From: Cellulomonas sp. SLBN-39 | Lineage (GTDB): Bacteria; Actinomycetota; Actinomycetes; Actinomycetales; Cellulomonadaceae | Reading direction: 5' to 3' | Length of the DNA: 64,000 bases | Assembly (NCBI RefSeq): GCF_006715865.1 | Contig: NZ_VFOA01000001.1 | Span: 2,108,001 to 2,172,000, forward strand | Shown: piece by piece, positions 1 to 8,506 of the stretch | Numbering within the stretch: the first letter of the stretch is position 1 | Layout of the letters: every line of letters starts with the position of its first letter | Notes under the pieces: model-generated | What the model saw: the letters and a program-made list of their open reading frames with translations, nothing else | The model's database searches: none | What the model was told of the DNA's origin: nothing | Made by a program: the position numbers and the translations under genes

Positions 1-412
1 CCGATCCGCCGAGCAGCGAGGGCAGGTAGAAGACTGAGCGGTAGAACGCGAGGCCGCGCATCCCTCTGTCGAGGATCATGGCGAGCGCGAGCGCGAGCAT
101 GAGCTGGAGCGGCACTCCGGTGAACACATAGGTGAACGTGACGCGCAGGGCGTTGTGGAGGCGGGAGTCCTCTGCGAGCCGCGCAAAGTTGTCGAGGCCC
201 ACCCACTCGGGGGGCGCCAACAGGCTGTAGTCGGTAAAGGCCAGATACCCCGACGCGATCATCGGGCCGATGGTCACGAGGAAGAGCCCGGCGAACCACG
301 GCAGGAGGAACACGGCGGCCGCACGCCCGTCTCCGCGACGCAGCGGAGTGCGTGCAGCGGGCCGTTTGGGCCCGGAGCCTGCTGCGCGGCGCAGCTCGGA
401 GACCACGGACAT
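1..412 (-). CDS. Sugar ABC transporter permease, MalF type, 3' end missing
   Basis: This is the N-terminal 137 codons of an inner-membrane permease of a carbohydrate ABC importer; the rest lies beyond the left edge. It starts at ATG 412 with GAGGTG just upstream. After a basic cytoplasmic tail it reads FLLPWFAGLFLVTIGPM, a first membrane segment, then YLAFTDYSLLAPPEWVGL and a second segment around LQLMLALALAMIL. The same order (LSPW..G, AFTNYNL, P.WVGLDNF, FYRS.FY.PSL) occurs in the complete permease at 14997-15944, which fixes the family. It diverges from the LacI-DUF6807 gene, and both face the paired operators at 481-540. The substrate cannot be read from the sequence. Confidence 0.88.
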   Translation of the reverse strand, partial: MSVVSELRRAAGSGPKRPAARTPLRRGDGRAAAVFLLPWFAGLFLVTIGPMIASGYLAFTDYSLLAPPEWVGLDNFARLAEDSRLHNALRVTFTYVFTGVPLQLMLALALAMILDRGMRGLAFYRSVFYLPSLLGGS

Positions 413-480
413 CGTCGATCACCTCTTCGTGCTCGGCGTGCCCCGCGCGTCGTCGCACGGGGCTGCACGGGAACTGGACA

Positions 481-540
481 AGAAACCGGTTCCCGCCGGG
501 TGACGCTAGCACGTGCAGGGGTCCGTGGGAACCGGTTTCT
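481..540. promoter_or_regulatory. Pair of mirror-image LacI-type operators
   Basis: AGAAACCGGTTCCC at 481-494 and its exact reverse complement GGGAACCGGTTTCT at 527-540 share the palindromic core AACCGGTT. The core centres are 46 bp apart. They lie in the divergent region between the permease (start 412) and the LacI-DUF6807 gene (start 632). Two operators facing each other are typical of a looping LacI repressor; the LacI encoded next door is the natural candidate (inference). Confidence 0.7.
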
Positions 541-631
541 GATGGTGTACTGTCCCCAGCGGAGCGGGACGGGCGCCGGCACGACGACGTGCGGCCTGAA
601 GGCCCGCCGGACCACGCAGGAGGCACGCAGG

Positions 632-2764
632 TTGTCCCACCAACGGCCCCAGCACCCCGGAACCGCGGCGCTCGACGCTGCGCTCGCGGCCCCTGCCGGC
701 ACCACCCCGGACGCCGGCACCACGACCGCGCTGCGCCCCGCGCCCGCCGACCGCCCCGCGCCCGCCGGCCGCCCGGCGCCTGCCGAGCGGCCCGAGCGCA
801 CGCGCCCACGACGCACCACGGCCACGATCGCCGAGGTCGCCGACGCCGCCGGCGTCTCGCGCGCCACCGTCTCGCGCGTCATGAACGGGCGCGACACCGT
901 CGACGCCGACCTCGCCGCCCGCGTCCGCGAGGCCGCGGACCGCCTGGCGTACCGGCCCAGCAACGTCGCCCGCAGCCTGTCGCTCGGCCGCACGGAGACC
1001 GTCGCCGTGGTCGTCCCCGACCTCGCCAACCCCATGTTCCAGCAGGTGCTGCGCGGCGTCGCCGCCGCCGCCGGCGACGCGGGGTACCGCGTGCTCGTGG
1101 CCGACACCGCCGAGCACGTCGACGACGAGCAGACCGTCGTGCTCGACGCGCGCCTGCGCTGCGACGCGATCGTGCTGGTCAGCCCCCGCATGCCCGAGCG
1201 CGCCCTGCGCGCCCTGCTGCCGCAGCTGCGGCCCGCCGTGCTCGTCAACCGGGCCCCCGACGGCGGCACGCCGACCCTCGAGATCGACTACGCCGACGGT
1301 GTCGCGCAGATCGTCGACCACCTCGTCGGCCTCGGGCACCGGCACCTGCTCTACCTGGCCGGTCCGCCCGAGAGCGCGTCGCACCGGCGCCGGCTCGAGG
1401 CGCTGCGCGTCGCGGCCGCGCACCGCGAGGGCGTGCGGCTGTCGGAGATGCCCGCCGGCGCCAGCGTCGACGCGGGGTACGCCGCCGCGGCCGACGTGCT
1501 CGCGTCCCGGGCCACGGCCGTCGTCGCCTACAACGACCTCGTCGCGTTCGGACTGCTCGCCCGCCTCAACGAGCTCGGCGTCGCCGTGCCCGGCGACGTG
1601 TCGATCGTCGGGTTCGACGACATCGAGCTCGCGCGGTTCGCGACGCCGTCGCTGACGACCGCCGCCGTGCCGCAGGTCGACCTCGGCCGGCTCGCCTGGG
1701 CGCACCTGCAGCCCGGCCTCACCGGAGGTGACCCGATGCCCGACCCCGCCCCCATCGCCCCGACGCTCGCCGTCCGCGCCAGCTCCGGGCCCGTGCCGCC
1801 GTCGGTGCGGCTCGCGCGGGACACCGCCGGGGCGGCGCCCGCGGACGTCGTCCCGCTGGTCGACGTGCGGTGGGTGCTCGACGCGGCCGACGGCGACGGC
1901 GTCCCCGCCGCCGCGCTGGTCGGCCGCACCGCCGACGAGGACGCCGCCCCGGGCGTGCCGCTCGTGCGGTACGCCACCGGCGCCGACCTGCCGCCCGTGC
2001 ACTCCCCGCGCCCGTACCTGCACCCCGTGCACACCGCCGCGGGCACCGCCGTCACCGACCTCAGCCCCGTGGACCACCGGCACCACTACGGCATGTCGTT
2101 CGCCGTGCCCGTGGTCAACGGCACCTCCTACTGGGGCGGGCGCACGTTCCTGCGCGACGAGGGCCCGACGCTGCTGCCCAACCACGGCCGTCAGGTCCCG
2201 CGCTCGCGCCGCGCCGACGCCGGCAGCCTCACCGAGCAGATCGCGTGGCTCGACGAGCGCGGCGCGGACCTCCTGCGCGAGGAGCGCACGCTCGACGCCG
2301 CCGCCTGGACCGACGCCGCGGCGTGGGTGCTGCGGTGGAGCTCGACGCTGCACGCGGAGCACGGCGACCTGCGCGTCGAGAGCCCCGCCACCAACGGCCG
2401 CCCGCAGGCGGGGTACGGGGGCCTGTTCTGGCGGCTGGCCGCCGCGGACACCACCGCCGTGCTCGGCGACGGGCTCGCCGGGGAGGCCGCCGTGCACGGC
2501 AGCACCTCGTCGTGGCTGGCGTTCGTGCAGCGCCGCGGCCTGGCGTCGACCACCCTGGTGCTCGTGCAGCCGCCCGCGCAGGTGCGCCCCTGGTTCGTGC
2601 GCGTCGCCGAGTACCCCGGCGCCGGGCCCGCGCTCGCGTGGGACGCACCCGCGCTCGTCCCGGCCGGCGGCACCCTGGCCGCCGGGCTCGCCGCGGTGCT
2701 CGTCGACCGGGCGCTCGACGCCGACGAGGCCGCGACGCTCGCGGCCCGGGCCTGGGAGGCGTGA
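632..2764 (+). CDS. LacI-family regulator fused to a DUF6807 (PmoA-like) domain
   Basis: One uninterrupted 710-residue protein carries two complete families. A low-complexity Pro/Ala-rich leader is followed by a LacI helix-turn-helix from about residue 65 (TIAEVADAAGVSRATVSRV). A full sugar-binding core ends with the usual LacI terminus TLAVRASSGPVPP near residue 390. A DUF6807 domain then carries PRPYLHPV near residue 459, a His-rich HRHHYGMSF stretch and WGG; the free-standing protein at 30103-31080 has the same signposts. The TTG at 632 is chosen because AGGAGG ends 8 bases before it; an ATG at 542 is in frame but overlaps the operator region. It probably controls the divergent permease and the downstream oxidoreductase. 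DUF6807 has no settled biochemical role. Confidence 0.85.
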   Translation: MSHQRPQHPGTAALDAALAAPAGTTPDAGTTTALRPAPADRPAPAGRPAPAERPERTRPRRTTATIAEVADAAGVSRATVSRVMNGRDTVDADLAARVREAADRLAYRPSNVARSLSLGRTETVAVVVPDLANPMFQQVLRGVAAAAGDAGYRVLVADTAEHVDDEQTVVLDARLRCDAIVLVSPRMPERALRALLPQLRPAVLVNRAPDGGTPTLEIDYADGVAQIVDHLVGLGHRHLLYLAGPPESASHRRRLEALRVAAAHREGVRLSEMPAGASVDAGYAAAADVLASRATAVVAYNDLVAFGLLARLNELGVAVPGDVSIVGFDDIELARFATPSLTTAAVPQVDLGRLAWAHLQPGLTGGDPMPDPAPIAPTLAVRASSGPVPPSVRLARDTAGAAPADVVPLVDVRWVLDAADGDGVPAAALVGRTADEDAAPGVPLVRYATGADLPPVHSPRPYLHPVHTAAGTAVTDLSPVDHRHHYGMSFAVPVVNGTSYWGGRTFLRDEGPTLLPNHGRQVPRSRRADAGSLTEQIAWLDERGADLLREERTLDAAAWTDAAAWVLRWSSTLHAEHGDLRVESPATNGRPQAGYGGLFWRLAAADTTAVLGDGLAGEAAVHGSTSSWLAFVQRRGLASTTLVLVQPPAQVRPWFVRVAEYPGAGPALAWDAPALVPAGGTLAAGLAAVLVDRALDADEAATLAARAWEA

Positions 2765-2769
2765 GGGCG

Positions 2770-4032
2770 ATGGGCGCGCCGGGCACCGTGCGCACCACCG
2801 CCGACCGGCACGGCCCGGCCACCGTCGCGGTGGTCGGCGTGCACGGCCACGGGGCCTCCCACCTGCGGACCGTGCGGGCGCTGGCCGCCACGGGGCACGC
2901 GCGCCTCGCGGCCGTCGTCGACCCCCGGCCCGTCGAGGGCACCGCGCTGACCCGTCCCGACGGCCCCGTGGGCCCCGGCACCGGCCCGGTCGCCCCGCTG
3001 GTCCCGCCGGGCACCGCGTGGTTCCCGGACCTCGACGCCCTGCTCGGCGCCGCGCGGCCCGACGTCGTCGTGCTCGCCACCCCCATCCACACGCACCTCG
3101 CCCTCGCGTCGGCCGCGCTGCGGGCCGGGTGCGACGTGCTGCTGGAGAAGCCGACCGTGGCGACCCTCGACGAGCACGAGCAGCTCGTCGACGTCGTGCG
3201 CGCGACCGGTCGCCGCTGCCAGGTCGGTTTCCAGACGTTCGGCTCCGGCGCCGTCACGGAGCTCGCGCACCTCGTCGCGTCCGGCGAGCTGGGCGAGGTC
3301 ACCACCGTCGGTGCCGTGGGCACCTGGGTGCGCACCCGCGCCTACTACGCGCGGGCCGCGTGGGCGGGGCGGCGCACGATGGGCGACGTCCCCGTCGTCG
3401 ACGGTGTCGTCACCAACCCCCTCGCGCACGCGGTCGCCACCGCGCTGGCCGTGGCCGGCGCGACCCTCGCCGAGCACGTCGCCGACGTGGAGGTGGACCT
3501 GCACCACGCCCACGACATCGAGGCCGACGACACGTCCTCGGTGGTGGTGACGACGACGAACGGCCGACGGGTCGCCGCGGGCCTGACCCTGTGCGCGCCG
3601 GAGCGCTCGCCCGCCCGCGTCCTGGTGCGCGGCACCGCCGGCGAGGCCGTGCTGCGCTACGAGCACGACGAGCTCGACGTGCGCAGCCCCCGCGGCTCGC
3701 GCAGCGTGCGCACGTCCCGGCGCGACCTGCTCGCCGACCTGCTCGACGCCCGCCGCGACCCGCACGCGCGGCTGCGCTGCGACGTCGCGTCGACCGGCGC
3801 GTTCATGCGGGTCCTCGAGGCTGTCCGCACCGCACCCGACCCCACGCCCGTCCGGCCCGAGCAGGTCCGCTGGGCGGGGGAGGGCGCCGACGCGCACCCC
3901 GTCGTCGCCGACGTCGAGGCCTGGTGCGCGCGCGTCGCGGACGAGGGCGCCACGTTCCGCACCCTGGGGGCGCCATGGGTGGCGCCCCTCCCGACGGCCG
4001 CGGCCGAGCCCGACCGGGCCGCCGTCGGCTGA
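2770..4032 (+). CDS. Gfo/Idh/MocA family oxidoreductase
   Basis: A 420-residue NAD(P)-dependent sugar or sugar-acid dehydrogenase of the Gfo/Idh/MocA family, cytoplasmic. A Rossmann start reads VAVVGVHGHGASHL, with the nucleotide-side motif VVVLATPIHTHL and the family hallmark LLEKP (EKP with the catalytic Lys) in the first third. The C-terminal half is the alpha/beta substrate domain. GGGAGG at 2754-2759 lies 10 bases before ATG 2770. A GTG at 2761 overlapping the regulator's stop is a possible alternative start. It is almost certainly cotranscribed with the LacI-DUF6807 gene. An oxidoreductase next to DUF6807 recurs at 28568-31080, so the two families probably act on the same sugar; the substrate is unknown. 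Confidence 0.85.
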   Translation: MGAPGTVRTTADRHGPATVAVVGVHGHGASHLRTVRALAATGHARLAAVVDPRPVEGTALTRPDGPVGPGTGPVAPLVPPGTAWFPDLDALLGAARPDVVVLATPIHTHLALASAALRAGCDVLLEKPTVATLDEHEQLVDVVRATGRRCQVGFQTFGSGAVTELAHLVASGELGEVTTVGAVGTWVRTRAYYARAAWAGRRTMGDVPVVDGVVTNPLAHAVATALAVAGATLAEHVADVEVDLHHAHDIEADDTSSVVVTTTNGRRVAAGLTLCAPERSPARVLVRGTAGEAVLRYEHDELDVRSPRGSRSVRTSRRDLLADLLDARRDPHARLRCDVASTGAFMRVLEAVRTAPDPTPVRPEQVRWAGEGADAHPVVADVEAWCARVADEGATFRTLGAPWVAPLPTAAAEPDRAAVG

Positions 4033-4064
4033 CCCGGGCCGGCCGTGTCTCCCGCGGCCCGCCC

Positions 4065-4100
4065 CCGACGGGTGCCCGCACGCCGGCGGGCACCCGTCGG
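4065..4100. terminator. Bidirectional hairpin terminator
   Basis: A perfect 15-bp stem (CCGACGGGTGCCCGC at 4065-4079 and its complement at 4086-4100) with a 6-base loop lies between two convergent genes. There is no T-run, as is common in high-GC actinobacteria. Confidence 0.7.
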
Positions 4101-4104
4101 TGCG

Positions 4105-6396
4105 TCAGCGCACGTAGATGCTCTGCTGCGGCGGGGCCACGAACGGGTCGCCGAGCGCGAACGACGGGTGCGGCGGCTGGTTGTACGCCGTGTTCTGCCA
4201 CGCGATCGCGACCCGGTACATCGGGTCGTGCAGGAGCGTGGGCACCCGGTACGTCGTGGCGGTCGGCGTCGCGTAGATCCGCAGCGCCGCCTCGTCGGTC
4301 CGCGCCCAGACGACCTCCTCGCGCCAGTCGCCGAGGATGTCGCCGGACAGCACCGGCGTGGCCTTCGTGCTGTTGTTCGACCGCACCGAGGCCCCGGTCA
4401 GCAGGCGTGTGTCGCCCGACGGCCCGTACTTGTCGACGCGCGTCTGGTCGAGCAGCTCGCGCACCGGGTCGCCGTCCCACCAGAGGAGGAAGTTCGTCGA
4501 CGACGGCTTGCGGCCGACCGCGGCACCCGTGGCGCCGTTGCGCAGGTCGGCGTCCGCCGACGACCACGCCTCGGCCCCGGCGCTGCCGGCCCAGATGTCA
4601 CCGGCGACGCCGCGGCCGTTGTCCGCGCCCGAGGCCGTCTTCCACAGGAGCTGGCCCGTGCGGGCGTCGGCCATCCACATGTTGGGCTGGCTCGTCGACT
4701 CGGTGACCTTGAAGTACTCCAGCCCCGGTCGGGACGGGACCAGGTCGCCGGCGTGGCCCGCGTCGCCGTGACCGGTGCCGTTGGACCACAGGCCGCGGCC
4801 CTGGTCGTCGATCGCTGCGGCGCCGTAGAGGATCTCGTCCTTGCCGTCCGCGTCCACGTCCGCGATCGACAGCGCGTGGTTGCCCTGGCCCGCGTACGCG
4901 CTGTTGCCCGAGCTGTTCGAGTCGAACGTCCACCGCCGCGTCAGCGCCCCGTCGCGGTAGTCCCACGCCACGACCACGGCCCGCGTGTAGTACCCGCGCG
5001 CCATGATGATCGACGGCCGCTGCCCGTCGAGGTACGCCGTGCCCGCGAGGAACCGGTCGACCCGGTTGCCGTACGAGTCGCCCCAGCTGCTGACCGTGCC
5101 GCGCGGCGGCACGTAGTCCGTCGTCGCACCGATCGCGCCGGTGTCGCCCTTGAACACGGTGAAGTACTCCGGCCCGGACAGCACGTACCCCGCGGAGTTG
5201 CGGTGCACGGCCGTCGCGCTGCCGATGACCTGGCCCGTGCCGGACCGTGTCCCGTCGGCCGTCTTCACCGCGACCTCGGCCTTGCCGTCGCCGTCGTAGT
5301 CGTAGACCTGGAACTGCGTGTAGTGCGCCCCGGCCCGGATGTTCGGGCCCAGGTCGATCCGCCACAGCCGCGTGCCGTCGATCCGGTACGCGTCCAGGTA
5401 CACGTTGCCCGTCACGCCGGACTGGCTGTTGTCCTTCGCGTTGGTCGGGTCCCACTTGACCACGTAGTCGAGGTCGCCGTCGCCGTCGAGGTCACCCACG
5501 GAGCCGTCGTTGATGACGTGGTCCGCCGACGGCCGCGAGACCGGCACGTCGAGGTACCCGGCCGTGAAGTTCAGCGACGCGGCCGACGCGGCCTGCTCGG
5601 CGCCGTTCACCACCGCGCGGACCGTGTACCGGGCGGACGCCGCCGCGCCCGCGTCGAGGTAGTTCGTCGAGCCCGTGACCGGCGACGACGTCACGCGCGT
5701 GCCGTCGCGGTACACGTGGAACCCGGTGGTCCGCGCCTCGTAGCCCAGCAGGCGCCACTGCACGAGGTTGCCGCTGCCCGAGCGGACCGAGATCAGCCCG
5801 CGGTCCAGGTCCTCGAGCTGCTTGGCGCCCGCGGCCGGGGTCGTCGGGACCGACGTCGGGGCCGTGGGGGTGGGCGTCGGCGCCACCGTGGGGGTCGCGC
5901 TCGCGGTGGGCGTCGGCGACGCCGTCGGGGTCGCGGTGCGCGTCGGCGTGGGCGACGGTGTCGCCGACGGGGTCGTGGTGGGCGTCGTCGCCCCCGTGCA
6001 GGTCGTGCCGTTGACGGCGAACGACGTCGGCGTCGGGTTGCTGCCGGTGTACGTGCCGTTGAGGCCGACGGAGAACGACCCACCGGCGGCCACCGACCCG
6101 TTCCAGCCCGCGTTGCGCACGGTCACCTGGGTGCCGGACTGCGTCGCCGTGCCGTTCCACGCCTGCGTCACCTGCTGGCCGGTCGCGTACGTCCAGGTCA
6201 GCGTCCAGCCGTTCAGCGCGTCGCCGAGGTTGTCGACCTTGACCTCGGCGCCGAACCCGCCCGGCCACGTGCTGCCGACCGTGTACGTGGCACGGCACGC
6301 GACGGCCGCCGACGCCGGTGGCGCCAGCGCCACACCCACGGTCGCCACGGCGAGCGTCGCCAGCAGGGCGCTCGTCGTCCGCTTGGCTCTCATCAT
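4105..6396 (-). CDS. Secreted rhamnogalacturonan lyase, PL11, with N-terminal CBM2
   Basis: A 763-residue exported polysaccharide lyase expected to cleave the rhamnose-galacturonate backbone of rhamnogalacturonan I by beta-elimination. A signal peptide (about residues 1-30, ending PPASAAVA) leads to a CBM2 cellulose/xylan-binding module (ATYTVGSTWPGGFGAEV through NGTTC), then a Pro/Thr linker to about residue 195. The PL11 catalytic part begins at KQLEDLDRGLISVRSG and carries the family's acidic calcium-type loops DLDGDGDLD, DYDGDGKAE and DVDADGKDE. It ends QQSIYVR. Two adjacent ATGs (6396, 6393) follow AAGGGG; either could start. A LacI-type site TGAAACGATTCT lies upstream at 6512-6523, one base from the site before the rhamnose operon. 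Endo or exo mode cannot be told by eye. Confidence 0.93.
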   Translation of the reverse strand: MMRAKRTTSALLATLAVATVGVALAPPASAAVACRATYTVGSTWPGGFGAEVKVDNLGDALNGWTLTWTYATGQQVTQAWNGTATQSGTQVTVRNAGWNGSVAAGGSFSVGLNGTYTGSNPTPTSFAVNGTTCTGATTPTTTPSATPSPTPTRTATPTASPTPTASATPTVAPTPTPTAPTSVPTTPAAGAKQLEDLDRGLISVRSGSGNLVQWRLLGYEARTTGFHVYRDGTRVTSSPVTGSTNYLDAGAAASARYTVRAVVNGAEQAASAASLNFTAGYLDVPVSRPSADHVINDGSVGDLDGDGDLDYVVKWDPTNAKDNSQSGVTGNVYLDAYRIDGTRLWRIDLGPNIRAGAHYTQFQVYDYDGDGKAEVAVKTADGTRSGTGQVIGSATAVHRNSAGYVLSGPEYFTVFKGDTGAIGATTDYVPPRGTVSSWGDSYGNRVDRFLAGTAYLDGQRPSIIMARGYYTRAVVVAWDYRDGALTRRWTFDSNSSGNSAYAGQGNHALSIADVDADGKDEILYGAAAIDDQGRGLWSNGTGHGDAGHAGDLVPSRPGLEYFKVTESTSQPNMWMADARTGQLLWKTASGADNGRGVAGDIWAGSAGAEAWSSADADLRNGATGAAVGRKPSSTNFLLWWDGDPVRELLDQTRVDKYGPSGDTRLLTGASVRSNNSTKATPVLSGDILGDWREEVVWARTDEAALRIYATPTATTYRVPTLLHDPMYRVAIAWQNTAYNQPPHPSFALGDPFVAPPQQSIYVR

Positions 6397-6511
6397 CGAT
6401 CCCCTTCTCCCGGGTGCCCGCGCACCGGTGCGCGATGGGCGGGCTGCGCGGTGCGAGGGGCACCGCGCCCGGGGCGAACCTAGGTGGCGCACAGGTCGCC
6501 CGTGACCGGTA

Positions 6512-6523
6512 TGAAACGATTCT
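6512..6523. promoter_or_regulatory. LacI-type operator upstream of the PL11 gene
   Basis: TGAAACGATTCT differs by one base from the reverse complement (TGAAACGATTCA) of the site at 41882-41893 before rhaM. It lies about 115 bp upstream of the PL11 start, in the region divergent from the gene at 6624. Confidence 0.6.
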
Positions 6524-6623
6524 CACGATCGCCGCCCGCCCGACGGGTGCCCCGGGGCATCGTCATGCGGCCCTGGCGGTGCGATGCTCGACGTGACGTC
6601 GCCGCACCGGGCTGGGGGACCCC

Positions 6624-7598
6624 ATGCACGACTCGACCACGCACGACCGCCGCACCCACCCGCAGCGCTGGACCAGGCGCCGGGGTCTCCTCGACCGCCC
6701 GCGCCGCTGCGGTGCGCTCGCGGCGGCGCTCGCGGGGCTCGCGCTCCTTACGACGGCCGTCGGTCCCGCGCAGGCCGCTCCGACCGCGACCGGCGGGCCG
6801 GTGGTCTGCGAGGAGGACACGCCGATCGCGCACCGGCAGGTCTACGCCGACGTGCGTGTCCCCGCCGGCGGGTGGTGCACGATCGAGAAGGCCGGCATCC
6901 ACGGGGACCTGCTCGTCGACCCGGGAGCCGGGGTGTACGTCGCGCGCAGCTCCGTGCTGGGCGACGTCCTCGGCGCGGGCGGCGTCGACCTCGAGTCCTC
7001 CACGGTCGCGGGTGATGTCTGGCTCGACGGGTGGCGGGAGGTCGCGACACGTCCGGCCCTGTTCGCCGCCGGACGTGCCACCGTCCGCGGGGACGTGCGG
7101 GGCCGGGGTGTCCTGTGGTTCCGGGACGTGCACGTCGAGGGTGCCGTGAACGTGACGGCGCCGCACCGCCAGTACGCCACCCGCCGGGGCTCCCTGATCA
7201 CGGACTCACGCATCGACGGGTGGGTCAACCTGCCGGTGCTGGGCGCGACGGTCGTCCACGTCGCCCGGTCCGACCTGCGCAGCGGTCTGACGTTCTCGGG
7301 GTACGGCAACGGCACCGTGTGCGGGACGACGGTCGCCGACGACCTCGTCCTGCGCACGACGGGCGCCCACATCCGCGTCGGGGCCGCGCCGCGGATGTCG
7401 AACAACCGGTGCGAGGTCGGGCCCGCGGCCCAGGCCGTCACGGTCGGCGGCGACCTCCTCGTGCGCTTCGCGGGCGACCTCGTCGCGATCTCGCAGGTGC
7501 ACGTGCTCGGCGACCTGCGGTGCGACGCACCGGTCAGGCTCGGGATCGTCCAGGTCGACGGCGTCCGCACCGGCACGTGCGCCGAGGCGTCACCGTGA
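6624..7598 (+). CDS. Secreted protein of unknown family, first of a tandem pair
   Basis: A 324-residue protein with a Sec-type signal peptide: a basic start, a hydrophobic stretch near ALAAALAGLALLTTA and a likely cleavage near QAAPTA. The mature part repeats short units built around VxGDV or GDL (IHGDLLVDPG, VLGDVLG, VAGDVWLDG, VRGDVRGRG, VGGDLLV, VLGDLRC). This suggests a right-handed beta-solenoid like bactofilin or pectin-lyase folds (inference). Conserved cysteines sit at VCEE, WCTIE, VCGTT, NRCEV, LRCD and GTC. GGGGGA precedes ATG 6624. The downstream gene overlaps by 4 bases and encodes a clear paralogue. I do not recognise the family. Neighbouring secreted enzymes hint at a cell-surface or wall role, but nothing shows catalysis. 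Confidence 0.8.
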   Translation: MHDSTTHDRRTHPQRWTRRRGLLDRPRRCGALAAALAGLALLTTAVGPAQAAPTATGGPVVCEEDTPIAHRQVYADVRVPAGGWCTIEKAGIHGDLLVDPGAGVYVARSSVLGDVLGAGGVDLESSTVAGDVWLDGWREVATRPALFAAGRATVRGDVRGRGVLWFRDVHVEGAVNVTAPHRQYATRRGSLITDSRIDGWVNLPVLGATVVHVARSDLRSGLTFSGYGNGTVCGTTVADDLVLRTTGAHIRVGAAPRMSNNRCEVGPAAQAVTVGGDLLVRFAGDLVAISQVHVLGDLRCDAPVRLGIVQVDGVRTGTCAEASP

Positions 7599-8497
7599 GC
7601 GGGCGTCGGGGGCTCCGGGCGTTCCTCCTCGTCGTCGCCCTGGTGCTCGCGCCGGCGGGCGCCGCGGTGGCCGCGCCCGCACCGGGCGGGCGGTTCGTCT
7701 GCGAGGACGGCACGCGGGTCGCCCGGCAGCAGATCTACGCCGACGTGCTCGTGCCGGCCGGTGCGACGTGCCGCCTGACGAAGGTCGGGGTCCACGGCGA
7801 CCTGCTCGTCGACCCCGGCGGGTCGGCCGAGGTGCGGCAGAGCTCGGTGCTCGGCGACGTCCTGACCTCGGGGTACGCGTTCTTCGCCTGGTCGACGGTC
7901 GAGGGCGACGTGTGGCTCGACGGCTGGGCGCAGACCGCCCCCGTCCACGCCGCCCTGGACGCGCACGTGTCGACGGTCCGCGGCGACGTGCGTGGCCGCG
8001 GCTCGTTGACCTTCATCGAGGCGGAGGTCGACGGCACGGTCAACGTGACGACGACGTCCCGCACGCTCGTGACGGGCAGCCGCATCGGCGGCTGGGTGAA
8101 CCTGCCCGTGCTCCGCAACGCCACGGTGGACGTCTCGTGGTCGGACCTGGGCCGGGGGCTGACGTTCTCCGAGCGCGGGACCAGCAGCGTGTGCGGCACG
8201 ACCGTCGCGGAGGACCTCGTCGTGCGCTCCGTCGGCGGGCGTCTGCACGTGGGTACGGCGCGGCACGCGGAGAACTCCTGCTTCGGGTACTTCGAGCCGC
8301 CCCCGGGCCACCCGCTCGAGGGCCTGGACCCGCCCGAGGGGCACGTCGTGAGGGTCGGCGGCGACGTGCGTGTCGTCGACGCCGGTCGGCTGGTCTCCGT
8401 GGACCAGGTCGTGGTGGACGGCGACCTGCGGTGCGAGGACGACGTGCGCGTCGGCGTCGTGGAGGTGGCCGGCGTCAGGACCGGGGCGTGCGCGTGA
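7595..8497 (+). CDS. Secreted protein of unknown family, second of a tandem pair
   Basis: A 300-residue exported paralogue of the preceding gene. GTG 7595 overlaps the previous stop (GTGA). The signal peptide is shorter (LRAFLLVVALVLAPAGAAVA). The mature chain aligns along its whole length with its neighbour: VCEDGT, QIYADVLVPAGATC, GVHGDLLVDPGG, SSVLGDVL, VEGDVWLDGW, VRGDVRGRG, GGWVNLPVL, GLTFSERG, VCGTTV, VDGDLRCEDDV and a Cys near the C-terminus. It has one extra Pro/Gly-rich loop (FEPPPGHPLEGLDPPEG) before the last repeats. A local duplication followed by divergence is the simplest origin. Function is unknown. The shared cysteine pattern suggests disulfides in a solenoid fold. Confidence 0.8.
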   Translation: MSGRRGLRAFLLVVALVLAPAGAAVAAPAPGGRFVCEDGTRVARQQIYADVLVPAGATCRLTKVGVHGDLLVDPGGSAEVRQSSVLGDVLTSGYAFFAWSTVEGDVWLDGWAQTAPVHAALDAHVSTVRGDVRGRGSLTFIEAEVDGTVNVTTTSRTLVTGSRIGGWVNLPVLRNATVDVSWSDLGRGLTFSERGTSSVCGTTVAEDLVVRSVGGRLHVGTARHAENSCFGYFEPPPGHPLEGLDPPEGHVVRVGGDVRVVDAGRLVSVDQVVVDGDLRCEDDVRVGVVEVAGVRTGACA

Positions 8498-8506
8498 CCG
8501 TGCCGC

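Noticed and set aside
155..631. Upstream extension of the LacI-DUF6807 frame to position 155
   Set aside because: It would run through the divergent permease gene and both operators. The TTG at 632 has a strong AGGAGG.
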